Of a stretch of DNA of 64,000 nucleotides, positions 17,631 through 26,844 are shown one piece after another (position 1 is the first letter of the stretch; each line of letters begins with the position of its first letter). Below the pieces are notes generated by a model. That model was not told the origin of the DNA, did not search any database, and was given only the letters and a program-made list of their open reading frames with translations. Origin of the DNA: Marinobacter halodurans (GTDB taxonomy: Bacteria; Pseudomonadota; Gammaproteobacteria; Pseudomonadales; Oleiphilaceae); the NCBI RefSeq assembly GCF_004327985.1, contig NZ_SJDL01000007.1, forward strand, positions 1-64,000, in the 5' to 3' direction. A program made the position numbers and the translations under genes.

Positions 17631-19637
17631 ATGCGTCACTTTGTCCGAACTCTGTCTTTGTGCCTGATCGCCAGTTCCGCAGTGCTAAGCGGCTGCAATT
17701 CTGATGATGAAACTGTGGCCGGCGACGCCACCGTCGATCTGCGTCTGATGGAGACGACGGATATCCACGCCAACGTCATGGACTACAACTACTACAGCGA
17801 TGTGCCGGATCCCAAGATCGGCCTGGTGCGCACGGCCACGCTGATCCGCCAGGCCCGTGCGGAGCTGAGCGAGCCCGGCAACAGCGTGCTCGTCGATAAC
17901 GGCGACCTGATCCAGGGCAGCCCCATGGGCGACTGGCGCCAGGCGGAAGGGCTTGCGCCGGGCGAGGTGCATCCGGTCTACAAGGCGATGAACCAGTTGG
18001 ACTACACCGTCGCCAACTACGGCAACCACGAGTTCAACTACGGCCTCGACTACCTGGCGGAGAGCGTCAACGATGCCGACTTCCCGTACATCAGCGCCAA
18101 CATCTTCAGGGACGACGGCGACGACAATCCGGACAACGATGAGCCCTATTTCAGTCCCTACAGGCTGGTCGATAAAGCGGTCCAGGATCGCGAGGGCAAT
18201 GTGCATGAGCTGACGGTCGGCTTTATCGGCTTCGTGCCGCCCCAGATCATGCAGTGGGACAAGGCCAACCTGGACGGCCATGTCACGACCCGGGACATCA
18301 AGGCGATGGCTGAGCGCTACGTGCCGCAGATGAAGGCTGAAGGCGCCGATGTGGTGGTGGCGATCGCCCATTCCGGCATCAGCACCAAGCCATACGATCC
18401 CGCTGCAAAGACGGAGAACAGCAGTTGGTACCTGGCTGACGTGCCGGGGATCGACGCGATCATGATGGGACACAGCCACCTGGTGTTCCCGTCCGGGACC
18501 TTTGCCGATACACCGGACGTGGACATCGACAAGGGCACCATCAAGGGCGTGCCCGCCGTTATGCCGGGGTATTGGGGCGATCACCTGGGTGTGATTGATC
18601 TGACGCTGGCCTACAGCGCGGACGAGGACCGCTGGACGGTGACCGACAGCCAGGTCGAGGCGCGCCCGATCATGGTGGATGGCCAGTCCGTTGTGGAAGC
18701 GGACGGCACGATCACCGCCGCCGTTGCCAGCGACCATCAGGCCACGCTGGACTACATGAGCACGCCGATCGGTTCGTCGACCGATGACATGTTCAGCTTC
18801 CTGGCCCTGGTGAAGGACGATCCGTCGATCCAGATCGTCAGCGACGCCCAGAAAGCCTATGTGGAAGACCTGATCCAGGGCGATGTGAACCTGCAGGACC
18901 TGCCCGTGCTGTCAGCGGCGGCCCCGTTCAAGGCCTGTGACCGTAACGGTGACTGCAGCGAGGAAAGCAGCTTTACCACCGTGCCCCAGGGGCAACTCAC
19001 GCTGCGCAATGCCGCGGACCTGTACCTGTACCCGAACACGCTGGTGGCGGTGAAAGTCAACGGGGATGAGTTGCGGGGCTGGCTGGAGTGCTCGGCGTCA
19101 CAGTTCTACCAGATCGATCCCAACAGCAGTGCGCCCCAGGAGCTGGTCAATTACACCGGCTTCCCGACGTACAACTTCGATGTGATCGACGGCGTCACCT
19201 ACGAGATCGATGTGACCCAGCCGCCCCGGGATGACCGGGACTGCAATGTGATCAACGACGGAGCCCATCGGATCCAGAACCTCCAGTACCAGGGCGTAGC
19301 CGTGACGTCCGATCAGGCGTTCATCGTGGCCACCAACAACTACCGCGCCAATGGCGGCGTTTTCCCGGGCACCGGCAGCGATCACATTGTGATCAATTCC
19401 CCGGACGCGAACCGCACGGTCCTGGCCAACTACATCCGCAACAACAGCCCGGTGACCCCGACCGCCGATGGCAACTGGTCCTTTGCCACGATCAGCAGCG
19501 GTACGTCGGTCAAGCCGGTTTTCCGGGTGCCCAATACCAACCGGGCACTCAATTTCGTGGCGGATAAGGCGCCGAACGCGACCTTCCTCGAGGTGAATGC
19601 CAACAACGAGCGTGTCTACGAGCTCAACCTGCAGTGA
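17631..19637 (+). CDS. cpdB: CpdB-like 2',3'-cyclic-nucleotide phosphodiesterase / 3'-nucleotidase lipoprotein
   Basis: The enzyme hydrolyses 2',3'-cyclic nucleotides and then 3'-nucleotides to nucleoside and phosphate outside the cytoplasm. A lipobox LSGC places the anchor at Cys22. The metallophosphoesterase signature is full: ETTDIHAN, DNGDLIQG, GNHEFNYG, AIAHSG and GHSHLVFPSG. A 5'-nucleotidase C-terminal substrate domain follows from about residue 400, with NNYRANGGVFPG near the end. The 668-residue length is usual. It starts 69 bases after the OB-repeat gene on the same strand. E. coli CpdB is periplasmic and not a lipoprotein, so the anchor is a variation. Confidence 0.9.
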   Translation: MRHFVRTLSLCLIASSAVLSGCNSDDETVAGDATVDLRLMETTDIHANVMDYNYYSDVPDPKIGLVRTATLIRQARAELSEPGNSVLVDNGDLIQGSPMGDWRQAEGLAPGEVHPVYKAMNQLDYTVANYGNHEFNYGLDYLAESVNDADFPYISANIFRDDGDDNPDNDEPYFSPYRLVDKAVQDREGNVHELTVGFIGFVPPQIMQWDKANLDGHVTTRDIKAMAERYVPQMKAEGADVVVAIAHSGISTKPYDPAAKTENSSWYLADVPGIDAIMMGHSHLVFPSGTFADTPDVDIDKGTIKGVPAVMPGYWGDHLGVIDLTLAYSADEDRWTVTDSQVEARPIMVDGQSVVEADGTITAAVASDHQATLDYMSTPIGSSTDDMFSFLALVKDDPSIQIVSDAQKAYVEDLIQGDVNLQDLPVLSAAAPFKACDRNGDCSEESSFTTVPQGQLTLRNAADLYLYPNTLVAVKVNGDELRGWLECSASQFYQIDPNSSAPQELVNYTGFPTYNFDVIDGVTYEIDVTQPPRDDRDCNVINDGAHRIQNLQYQGVAVTSDQAFIVATNNYRANGGVFPGTGSDHIVINSPDANRTVLANYIRNNSPVTPTADGNWSFATISSGTSVKPVFRVPNTNRALNFVADKAPNATFLEVNANNERVYELNLQ

Positions 19638-19721
19638 GCCGGGGCGTGGCGTCCGTCAGACAACCCGGGGCGATGTGGCTCCGGGATGTCTGCGAGCCCC
19701 AGCTCCCGGGGTGGGTTAACG

Positions 19722-19764
19722 CTGTCCGGGCGCTGGGGGATTGGCAGGGCTGCCACCCGGACAG
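19722..19764. terminator. Hairpin between converging cpdB-like and metY genes
   Basis: CTGTCCGGG (19722-19730) and CCCGGACAG (19756-19764) are exact inverse arms around a 25-base loop. It lies in the 156-base gap between two converging genes, so it can act on both strands. No T-run follows on either side. Confidence 0.45.
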
Positions 19765-19793
19765 GCCGAAGTGGCAGGGTGCTTCCGACCGTC

Positions 19794-21071
19794 TCAGCCG
19801 CAGGCTTTCTCCAGCGCCTGGGTCACGTCGGCGATGATGTCGTCCACATGCTCGATGCCGATCGACAGTCGTACCAGATCCTCGCTCACGCCGGCGCTGG
19901 CCAACTCCTCGGGGGTGAGCTGGCGGTGGGTGGTGCTGGCCGGGTGGCAGGCCAGGGATTTGGCATCGCCGATGTTGACCAGCCGGTAGATCAGTTGCAG
20001 GGCATCGATGAAGCGTGCGCCGGCATCGCGGCCGCCCCTGATGCCGAAGCTGAGTATGCCCGAGGCACGCCCGCCGCAGATCTTCTGGCAGGTGGCGTGG
20101 CAGGGGCTCCCGGTCAGGCCGGCGTAGTTGACCCATTCCACGTCGGGGTGCTGCTCCAGGTATTCCGCCACCTTCTGGGCGTTTTCGCAGTGTCGCTCCA
20201 TGCGCAGGGCCAGGGTTTCCAGCCCCTGCATGATCAGGAACGAGTTGAACGGTGACAGTGCGGCGCCGGTGTTGCGCAGCGGCACCACCCGGCAACGGCC
20301 GATAAACGCGGCCGGCCCCAGGGCTTCGGTGTAGACGACGCCGTGGTAGGACGGATCCGGCTCGTTGAGCATGGGGAACCTGTCCTTGTGGGCGGCCCAG
20401 TCGAACTGGCCGGAATCCACCACCACGCCTGCCACGGTGGTGCCGTGACCGCCGATGTACTTGGTCAGGGAATGGACGACAATGTCCGCGCCATGTTCGA
20501 ACGGACGGCACAGGAACGGCGTCGCCACGGTGTTGTCGACGATCAGCGGGATGCCGTGCTTGTGGGCAATCTCGGCCCAGCGCTGGATGTCCACGATATT
20601 GCCTGCCGGGTTGCCGATGGATTCGCAGAACAGCGCCCGGGTGTTGTCGTCGATCGCCTTTTCCACCGCGACGAAATCATCGTGCGGGACGAACCGGGTC
20701 TCGATGCCCTGGTTCGGCAGCGAGTGGGCAAACAGGTTGTAGGTGCCGCCGTAGAGCTGGCTGGTGCTGACGATGTTGTTGCCCACTTTGCAGATGGTTT
20801 GCAGGGCGTAGGTGATCGCCGCCATCCCGGACGCCACGGCCAGCGCGCCCACACCACCTTCGAGTTGGGCCAGTCGCTCTTCCAGCACCCCGTTGGTAGG
20901 GTTCATGATGCGCGTATAGATGTTGCCCTGGACCTTCAGGTCGAACAGGTCGGCGCCATGCTGGGTGTCGTCGAACGTGTAGGAGGTGGTCTGGTAGATC
21001 GGCGTGGTGGCCGCGTGGGTTGTCGGATCACCGCTGAAGCCGGCGTGCAGGGCAAGGGTTTCGGGTTTCAT
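19794..21071 (-). CDS. metY: O-acetylhomoserine sulfhydrylase (PLP)
   Basis: This PLP enzyme makes homocysteine from O-acetylhomoserine and sulfide for methionine synthesis. The N-terminal ETLALHAGFSGDPTTHAATT is the family signature, and TTSYTFDDTQHGADLF follows. The PLP lysine is in VHSLTKYIGGHGT. Length is 425 residues, typical for MetY and longer than cystathionine gamma-synthase. The start at 21071 is set by homology and by a purine-rich stretch in front; the frame runs open further upstream but that part is not homologous. No partner gene adjoins it: the reductase upstream ends 182 bases before. Confidence 0.93.
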   Translation of the reverse strand: MKPETLALHAGFSGDPTTHAATTPIYQTTSYTFDDTQHGADLFDLKVQGNIYTRIMNPTNGVLEERLAQLEGGVGALAVASGMAAITYALQTICKVGNNIVSTSQLYGGTYNLFAHSLPNQGIETRFVPHDDFVAVEKAIDDNTRALFCESIGNPAGNIVDIQRWAEIAHKHGIPLIVDNTVATPFLCRPFEHGADIVVHSLTKYIGGHGTTVAGVVVDSGQFDWAAHKDRFPMLNEPDPSYHGVVYTEALGPAAFIGRCRVVPLRNTGAALSPFNSFLIMQGLETLALRMERHCENAQKVAEYLEQHPDVEWVNYAGLTGSPCHATCQKICGGRASGILSFGIRGGRDAGARFIDALQLIYRLVNIGDAKSLACHPASTTHRQLTPEELASAGVSEDLVRLSIGIEHVDDIIADVTQALEKACG

Positions 21072-21252
21072 TTGTTCTTCTTTTTTTCCTGGCTTGAGGA
21101 ATTCCTGATCGTTGTCGTGGGTCAGTATGGCACGGTCCGGAAGAAGTCCTGAAAGGCGGGATCGTTTCTGTGACCACGATCCTGATAACACCAGGACATC
21201 GGGGGGAGGGGCGTTCAGTGTGGTTCGAGAATGGGGCTCCCCGCCCTCATCC

Positions 21253-23460
21253 TCAATAGACATCCTCCAGGTAGCGCCCCTGCGCCTTGAGTGTCCTCAC
21301 GTCCACGTCGAGGGGCGCCAGTATGTCATCCAGCGCTTCCATAACCCCCGATGCCATGTCCCGCCCGCCACAGACCAGGATCTGGCCGCCGGACGTCATG
21401 AGATCGCGTAACCGTGAGGCGTCGGCATGGAGTTTATCCTGCACGTAGCACGCCTGTTGCGTCCTGGAAAATGCCGTGTTCAGCGCGTGCAGCCGACGGT
21501 CGGCCAGGTAGTCGTGGAGCGCATCCCGGTACAGGAAATCCGACTGGGGATTGCGGCCGCCCCAATACAGGTACATGGGTTGGTGCGACCGGTTCCTGCG
21601 GATAAAGCCGGCCAGCGGGCCGATCCCGGTGCCGGCTCCGATCAGGACCACCGGCGATTTGCCCGTGGCCGGGCGAAACTGCGGGTTGTGCTGAATGAAA
21701 CTCTCGACCGTGTCGCCCACCGCGAGTTGCAGAAGGTGGCCGGAACACAGGCCGTGCTCATGCTTGCGAACGCAGATTTCGGCAACGCCATCTTCGGTTG
21801 AGGAGGCCAGTGAGTAATACCGGGGCAACTCACTGCCGGGAGGCACGATGCCCATCAGGTCGCCCGCCTCGAAGGTGCCGGAGCGGGACCGGTCACCGGA
21901 AGGTGTGATGCGATCCGACGGCCTGAATCGCAGTACGCTGATGGGGGCGTCACTGTCTTCGCCATAGTCCTCCCGCTCAATCAGCGTCATGGGGCGCGTC
22001 GGCGGGCGTACGGCGGTATGGGTGAGTTCCAGCCCTATGCCCAGGGCCAGACCGAGCCGGCTCCCCCAGCGGCTGAAGGCCTGGCTGTTCTGTCGGTCGA
22101 TCCATTCCGGGGCCATCAGTTGCGGCCAGCCTTTGCTGGATAGGGCATCATCAACAGTGCGGGCATACTGGCAGAAGTTGGGGAATTGGCGATCTCCAAA
22201 ACCCAGCACGGCATAGGGCAGTCGGCGGTGCTCCGGCACTTTGTCGAGTCGCTTGAGAAATTCCGAGGCTGAATCCGGCGCATCGCCGTCGCCATAGGTT
22301 GCGGTCAACAGGAACAGGCGTTGTGCGTTCGGGTAGCCGGGCTGCAGGCCGTTCATGGTGGACAGGTGCACCCGGTAGCCTGCCTGGGCCAGTGATGCCT
22401 GCAGGGTTCCCGCGAAACCCCAGGTGGTGTTGCCCTGGCTTCCCACCAGGATGATGGTGTCCGCTTCCTGCGCGGCGGTGCTGTTCGGCCGTTTGGGGTG
22501 TGCCCGTCGACGACGCCACCAGGTGAAGGCTCCGGTCATGGAGAGTACCGGAACGGTCAGTGCGCCGAACCCGAGTAGCAGTCCCAGCCACCAGAGGCCT
22601 TCACCGGTATGCAGTCGGTAAATGAGCGCATAGACGGACGACGGCAGTGGCGGCTCTTCAAAGCGCATGAGCGAGCCGGTTACCGGATCGACATACCCGG
22701 TCCCCGCCGTGGTCGTGATGGAGTAGACATCCTGGGGATCGTCCGGGTAGGGGAAAACGAGGTCCTGAAGCTGGTTGAAATCCATGCGCTGCAGGGCTGC
22801 GAGATCGCCTACCGGTGCCCGGTTGCCGTCACTGACGCGGGACGGAAAAGGTGGCTCCGACAGTGAGGCGTCTGGCAAGAGTCCGAAGCGAACGGCGGAC
22901 ATATAACCGCCAGTCACGGCGGACAACAGCAAAGCGAGCACCGCGATGCGGCCCAACTGGCTGTGTAACCGCTGGCCGGCTGAACCCCGGATGGGCCGCA
23001 TCAGGTTGCGCCAGCCCCCCATTCGTTTCACCAGCAGCCAGACGCCGGAAAGACAGAGAAACACGAGAACCGCCGCGGACAGGCCGGCCACGCCCCGTCC
23101 GGCGTCCCCGGAGAGGAAGGAACGGTGCAGGTCTTTCACCCAGCGGAAGAAGGCGGATGGCCGGTAGGGCTCAATCCCGTCGCCCGTGACGGGATTCACC
23201 AGAACGGCATCCGGTTGTCCGTTCCGGGTGAAGTAGACGATCGTCGACCCGGACGCGGTCCGCTTGATCTGGTCGGTACCGGGGTACTGGGCAACGATGT
23301 TCTGGGCGGCTCGAGCTACGCTGAGCTGGCCGTCGTCAGGCAGGACGGCCTGGTGGTGCTCCAGGGCAGGGTGCAGGGACATGATTGCGCCCGTTACCGC
23401 CAAAACCATGACCAGGACACTGACGACGAGCGCCGGTAGGGTATGCAGTTTTCTCAGCAT
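21253..23460 (-). CDS. PepSY-TM / flavodoxin / NADPH-FAD reductase fusion
   Basis: This 735-residue membrane protein has PepSY-TM helices at about residues 8-30, 125-150, 175-200 and 285-318. A flavodoxin FMN domain (about 335-480, LVGSQGNTTWGFA) follows. The last part is a ferredoxin-NADP reductase-like part with FAD motif RYYSLASS, NADPH motif GAGTGIGPLAGFIRRN and the C-terminal YLEDVY usual in cytochrome P450 and sulfite reductases. It should carry electrons from cytosolic NADPH through FAD and FMN to the membrane, probably to ferric iron or a periplasmic acceptor. The two small exported genes upstream on the same strand (PepSY and DUF2271) appear to form one operon with it. Confidence 0.88.
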   Translation of the reverse strand: MLRKLHTLPALVVSVLVMVLAVTGAIMSLHPALEHHQAVLPDDGQLSVARAAQNIVAQYPGTDQIKRTASGSTIVYFTRNGQPDAVLVNPVTGDGIEPYRPSAFFRWVKDLHRSFLSGDAGRGVAGLSAAVLVFLCLSGVWLLVKRMGGWRNLMRPIRGSAGQRLHSQLGRIAVLALLLSAVTGGYMSAVRFGLLPDASLSEPPFPSRVSDGNRAPVGDLAALQRMDFNQLQDLVFPYPDDPQDVYSITTTAGTGYVDPVTGSLMRFEEPPLPSSVYALIYRLHTGEGLWWLGLLLGFGALTVPVLSMTGAFTWWRRRRAHPKRPNSTAAQEADTIILVGSQGNTTWGFAGTLQASLAQAGYRVHLSTMNGLQPGYPNAQRLFLLTATYGDGDAPDSASEFLKRLDKVPEHRRLPYAVLGFGDRQFPNFCQYARTVDDALSSKGWPQLMAPEWIDRQNSQAFSRWGSRLGLALGIGLELTHTAVRPPTRPMTLIEREDYGEDSDAPISVLRFRPSDRITPSGDRSRSGTFEAGDLMGIVPPGSELPRYYSLASSTEDGVAEICVRKHEHGLCSGHLLQLAVGDTVESFIQHNPQFRPATGKSPVVLIGAGTGIGPLAGFIRRNRSHQPMYLYWGGRNPQSDFLYRDALHDYLADRRLHALNTAFSRTQQACYVQDKLHADASRLRDLMTSGGQILVCGGRDMASGVMEALDDILAPLDVDVRTLKAQGRYLEDVY

Positions 23461-23485
23461 GGCTCAGCTCCTGCCGGTAGACGGT

Positions 23486-24013
23486 CTATCGGAAGTCGTA
23501 GCGAAAGCTGTCGACGAAGCCTCGTCCGGCGACCGGTTGGCCAGCGCCATCCCGCGTCAATGGTGTGACCACATCGGAGGGCGATTCCCGGAAGTCCTCC
23601 ACCGCGCTGTCTATGCGGACGTCGTAACCGGCGTCGATCAGACTGTCCGGCAGGTCCGCAGTGACTTTCAGGATGTGGCCGCTCTGGACACTGGCCCCGG
23701 TCCGGCCGTCGTACTCAGACCGGGACTGCCCGCCCGCGCGGGCCCATTGCCGGAGATGCCGGTAATACTTGGCGTGCCGCCCCGCCACCCAGAGTGTGCG
23801 CTGGTATTGACCGTTCCTGTCGGTCAGATACAGCGCCAGATAGGCGTCGTTTCCGTAGTAGTTGTTGAGCTTCGCGGTGAACGTGACTTCGGTGGCACTC
23901 GCCGGCGCGCTCATGCCCAGGGCCGGCACCGACAGGGTGGCGATGACCAGCAGCGCTCCGTATCGCGTGCCCAGGCGAGCACGTAGCCTTTGGAAAAGAA
24001 GGCGTATCGTCAT
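23486..24013 (-). CDS. DUF2271 exported protein
   Basis: This 175-residue protein has a signal sequence (hydrophobic stretch about residues 18-38 ending PASATEV). The mature part has the DUF2271 pattern, including NDAYLALYLTDRNGQYQRTL and WARAGGQ. DUF2271 proteins are found with PepSY and flavin-transfer genes and are presumed periplasmic partners of membrane flavoreductases; no activity is known. ATG at 24013 is chosen so that the signal peptide is N-terminal. It lies 25 bases before the flavoreductase start and 31 bases after the PepSY gene. Confidence 0.8.
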   Translation of the reverse strand: MTIRLLFQRLRARLGTRYGALLVIATLSVPALGMSAPASATEVTFTAKLNNYYGNDAYLALYLTDRNGQYQRTLWVAGRHAKYYRHLRQWARAGGQSRSEYDGRTGASVQSGHILKVTADLPDSLIDAGYDVRIDSAVEDFRESPSDVVTPLTRDGAGQPVAGRGFVDSFRYDFR

Positions 24014-24044
24014 GCGGTTTGAACCTCTCTCAGGAACGGACCAT

Positions 24045-24350
24045 TCAGTCGTCGGATTCATGTTTCTCATCCTCTCCTTCGTCGTCGCCCTCGATACCCA
24101 GCAGTTTCAGGGTCGATGGTGAGAAGCGGGCCTCGACCCGCTTGCCCTGGTCGTTGCGGCCTTCGACCTCATAGCAGCCGTCATCCACCTTGATCCGTTT
24201 CACCTGCCAGCCCCGGCTCTGCAACGCCTCACGAAGTTGGGACTTGGGTTGCCAGTCGGTCACCGGTTCAAAGCAATCTTCATCGGCGACGACGTGGGCG
24301 CTGGCGAACGCTGTGGCCAGCAGGGCGCAGGCAAGGAGCCGTGGTTTCAT
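24045..24350 (-). CDS. Small periplasmic PepSY-domain protein
   Basis: This 101-residue protein has a signal peptide (MKPRLLACALLATAFASAHVV) and one PepSY-like unit: LREALQSRGWQVKRIKVDDG, then YEVEGRNDQGKRVEARF, ending in an acidic tail (EGDDEGEDEKHESDD). PepSY units bind partner proteins or ligands, and the acidic tail could bind cations. It heads a three-gene minus-strand operon and is divergent from the two-component system at 24546, which suggests that system controls it. Confidence 0.82.
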   Translation of the reverse strand: MKPRLLACALLATAFASAHVVADEDCFEPVTDWQPKSQLREALQSRGWQVKRIKVDDGCYEVEGRNDQGKRVEARFSPSTLKLLGIEGDDEGEDEKHESDD

Positions 24351-24545
24351 GGTCGTTCTCCGGGGCAAAAAACCGTCTGGGAGTGCTTATGACGGAGCAG
24401 TGTAGGGGGGCAACCTGACAGTGACCTGAACGGCTCCACCCACCCATTAAGGTTATGGTCAGGTTCGGGAGGCATCCTGCTCGTTGACTGTTGGCCACCC
24501 GGCCGGCATTGGCGGCCTGAGTGTCTTGATGGAGAGAGATCTTTT

Positions 24546-25205
24546 ATGCGCATCCTGCTGGTGGAGGATAATCCGACCCTTGGCGAGGCTGTCCGGGATC
24601 AGTTGGTCGACGATGGCCATGCGATCGACTGGGTGCAGACTGTCCGTGAGGCTTCGGCCGGTGCCCATACGACCGGCTACAATCTCGTTTTGCTGGACCT
24701 GATGCTGCCCGACGGCCATGGGCTCGACTTCCTGTGTGAGCGACGTCGGGCCGGTGACGTGACGCCGGTGATTATCCTGACGGCCCGGGACCAGGTGACG
24801 GATCGCATTGAGGGGCTGAACGCCGGTGCGGACGACTACATGGTCAAACCGTTCGACCTGGATGAACTCTCGGCGCGGGTGGCGGCCGTGGCGCGCCGGT
24901 ACAACGGAAATCCGAATCCGATCATGGAAGTGGGGGCGCTGGTGGTGGATCTTTCCGCCCGTCGCATTTGTCGGGATGGGCAGGTTGTGGCGCTGACTGC
25001 GCGCGAATGGGCCCTGTTCGAAGGATTGCTGTATCGCCCGGGTATGCTGCTGACCAAGGGGCAGTTGGAAGAGCGCCTCTATGCGTTCGGTACAGAGATC
25101 GAAAGCAATACGATCGAGGTCTACATCAGCCGGATCCGGAAAAAGCTGGGGCGTGAGACCATCGAGACGGTCCGCGGTATGGGATACCGTCTGGGGTGTT
25201 CATGA
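24546..25205 (+). CDS. OmpR-family response regulator (QseB/PmrA-like)
   Basis: The receiver domain (residues 1-120) has the phospho-acceptor in LVLLDLMLPDGHGLDF, the acidic pair in LVEDNPTLG and the Lys in MVKPFDLDEL. The C-terminal winged helix ends with TIEVYISRIRKKLGRETIETVRGMGYRLG. The 219-residue length is typical. It overlaps its kinase by ATGA. A lone divergent operon of PepSY proteins lies 195 bases away, the arrangement of a local regulator and its target. Confidence 0.92.
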   Translation: MRILLVEDNPTLGEAVRDQLVDDGHAIDWVQTVREASAGAHTTGYNLVLLDLMLPDGHGLDFLCERRRAGDVTPVIILTARDQVTDRIEGLNAGADDYMVKPFDLDELSARVAAVARRYNGNPNPIMEVGALVVDLSARRICRDGQVVALTAREWALFEGLLYRPGMLLTKGQLEERLYAFGTEIESNTIEVYISRIRKKLGRETIETVRGMGYRLGCS

Positions 25206-26569
25206 CGACATCGTCCCGAAAGCGGCCGGTGAGTCTCCAGCGACGACTGGGGCAGGGGCTCACCCTCTGGTTGGCACTGCTTTGGCTGACGGCGTCGGTC
25301 GCTGCCGGTTTTGTGGTCCGGGACGAAATGTACGATGTATTCGACAGTGCCCTGCAGGAAACGGCCGAACGGATCATGCCGCTGGCGACCCTGGAGATTC
25401 TCAACCGTGACGATGCCAGCCTGGTGTCGGCCCCTCAGGACATTGCGCCGCTGAATGATGCCAAGGAATACCTCACCTATACCGTGCGCGATGCCCGGGG
25501 CAATGTGCTGCTCCAGTCCCATGAAGTCACGCCTGACCTCTTTCCTGCCCGGCCGGAAGTGGGTTTCCACAACGCCGGTGACTATCGGTTCTACGGCGCC
25601 TCTGCCGTCAGCAATACGCTGTTTATTGAAGTGGCCGAGCCACTGGAGCATCGTCGGCGTGCGCTCTTTGAGACGGTGATGACCCTGTTGCTGCCGCTGG
25701 CGCTGGTAATTCCATTGAGTTTTCTGGGGATCTGGTTCTACGTCAGACGCAGTCTGCGCCATGTGGTGGCCTATCGCGATGCCATCGAGGCCAGGGGAGA
25801 GGGCGACCTGACCCCGGTTGACAGTGAGGGCCGCCTGCCCGCCGAGGTGGAGCCGGTCGCCCATGCGGTGAACCAGTTGATGGACCGACTGAGACGTGCC
25901 CTTGAGGCCGAGCGCAGCTTTACCGCAAACAGTGCCCATGAACTCCGCACACCCGTTGCCGAAGCTTTGGCCCAGGTGCAGCGGTTACGGCGGGAAGCAC
26001 CGGACGGTCCGCTTCAGGAACGGGCGCAACATATCGAGTCGTCGCTTCGGAACCTGACGACGCTGTCGGAAAAGCTGATGCAACTGGCAAAAGCCGAGGG
26101 CGCCGGGCTGTTGAGCCGTCAGCCCCATGATCTGGTGCCGACCTTGAACTATGTCCTGATGGATTTCCAGGCGCATTCAGAGCGGATATCGCTTGACCTG
26201 CCGGACAATGAGCCTGTGCCGTCCCGCTTCGATCAGGACGCGTTTGCCATTCTCGTCCGGAATCTCATCGAGAACGCCCTCAAGCACAGTCCGCCCGATG
26301 AACCTGTGGCGGTTCGACTGACCGCTACCGAGCTTCGCGTCATTAACGGTGGTCCGGTCGTGGACGGCGACTGCCTGGACACACTCACCGACCGCTTTAT
26401 CCGCGGAAAGACCGACGCATTGGGCTCGGGTCTCGGTCTGGCTATTGTCCGGGCGATCGCCAATGGCGCCCATGCGCGCCTGGAGTTGCGGTCACCCGCG
26501 GCGGGGCGCGCAGATGGCTTCGAGGTGCGGGTCCTCTTGCCCACAGCTTCCAGCGAGCACCAGGATTGA
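25202..26569 (+). CDS. Sensor histidine kinase (QseC-like)
   Basis: The 455-residue partner of the preceding regulator has helix one at about residues 17-40, a periplasmic loop of about 120 residues, helix two around 160-185, HAMP, the phospho-acceptor in FTANSAHELRTPVAE and an ATPase domain with NLIENALKHSP and SGLGLAIVRAI. ATG at 25202 overlaps the regulator stop. The periplasmic sensor is not recognisable to me. By context it may respond to redox, metal or envelope conditions related to the PepSY operon. Confidence 0.92.
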   Translation: MTTSSRKRPVSLQRRLGQGLTLWLALLWLTASVAAGFVVRDEMYDVFDSALQETAERIMPLATLEILNRDDASLVSAPQDIAPLNDAKEYLTYTVRDARGNVLLQSHEVTPDLFPARPEVGFHNAGDYRFYGASAVSNTLFIEVAEPLEHRRRALFETVMTLLLPLALVIPLSFLGIWFYVRRSLRHVVAYRDAIEARGEGDLTPVDSEGRLPAEVEPVAHAVNQLMDRLRRALEAERSFTANSAHELRTPVAEALAQVQRLRREAPDGPLQERAQHIESSLRNLTTLSEKLMQLAKAEGAGLLSRQPHDLVPTLNYVLMDFQAHSERISLDLPDNEPVPSRFDQDAFAILVRNLIENALKHSPPDEPVAVRLTATELRVINGGPVVDGDCLDTLTDRFIRGKTDALGSGLGLAIVRAIANGAHARLELRSPAAGRADGFEVRVLLPTASSEHQD

Positions 26570-26689
26570 AGATCGGTCGAATCCATTCCGATGACCGCCC
26601 CCCGGACCTGGGGCCGAAATCAAGGGTAGTCCCCCGCGCCCATTTCACGATACGTGAGATCCGACGGACATCGGGCGGTAGGCGATGTA

Positions 26690-26717
26690 TTGACATCCTG
26701 ATGCGTTGGTTTAGTAT
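26690..26717 (+). promoter_or_regulatory. Sigma-70-like promoter
   Basis: TTGACA (26690-26695) and TAGTAT (26712-26717), 16 bases apart, lie 128 bases before the next start. The -35 is perfect. The long untranslated leader between them has no clear hairpin. Confidence 0.5.
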
Positions 26718-26844
26718 CGCCGTCAGGCTGCGAGGGCGCCTGTACCCACAAAAGAGCATCTCACCTCGTTTCAAAACTCATATAGTCAATCCAGTAAAAT
26801 GGACCGAGCAGTGTTGGTGGGTGGCTGCATAAAAGGTACATTTT

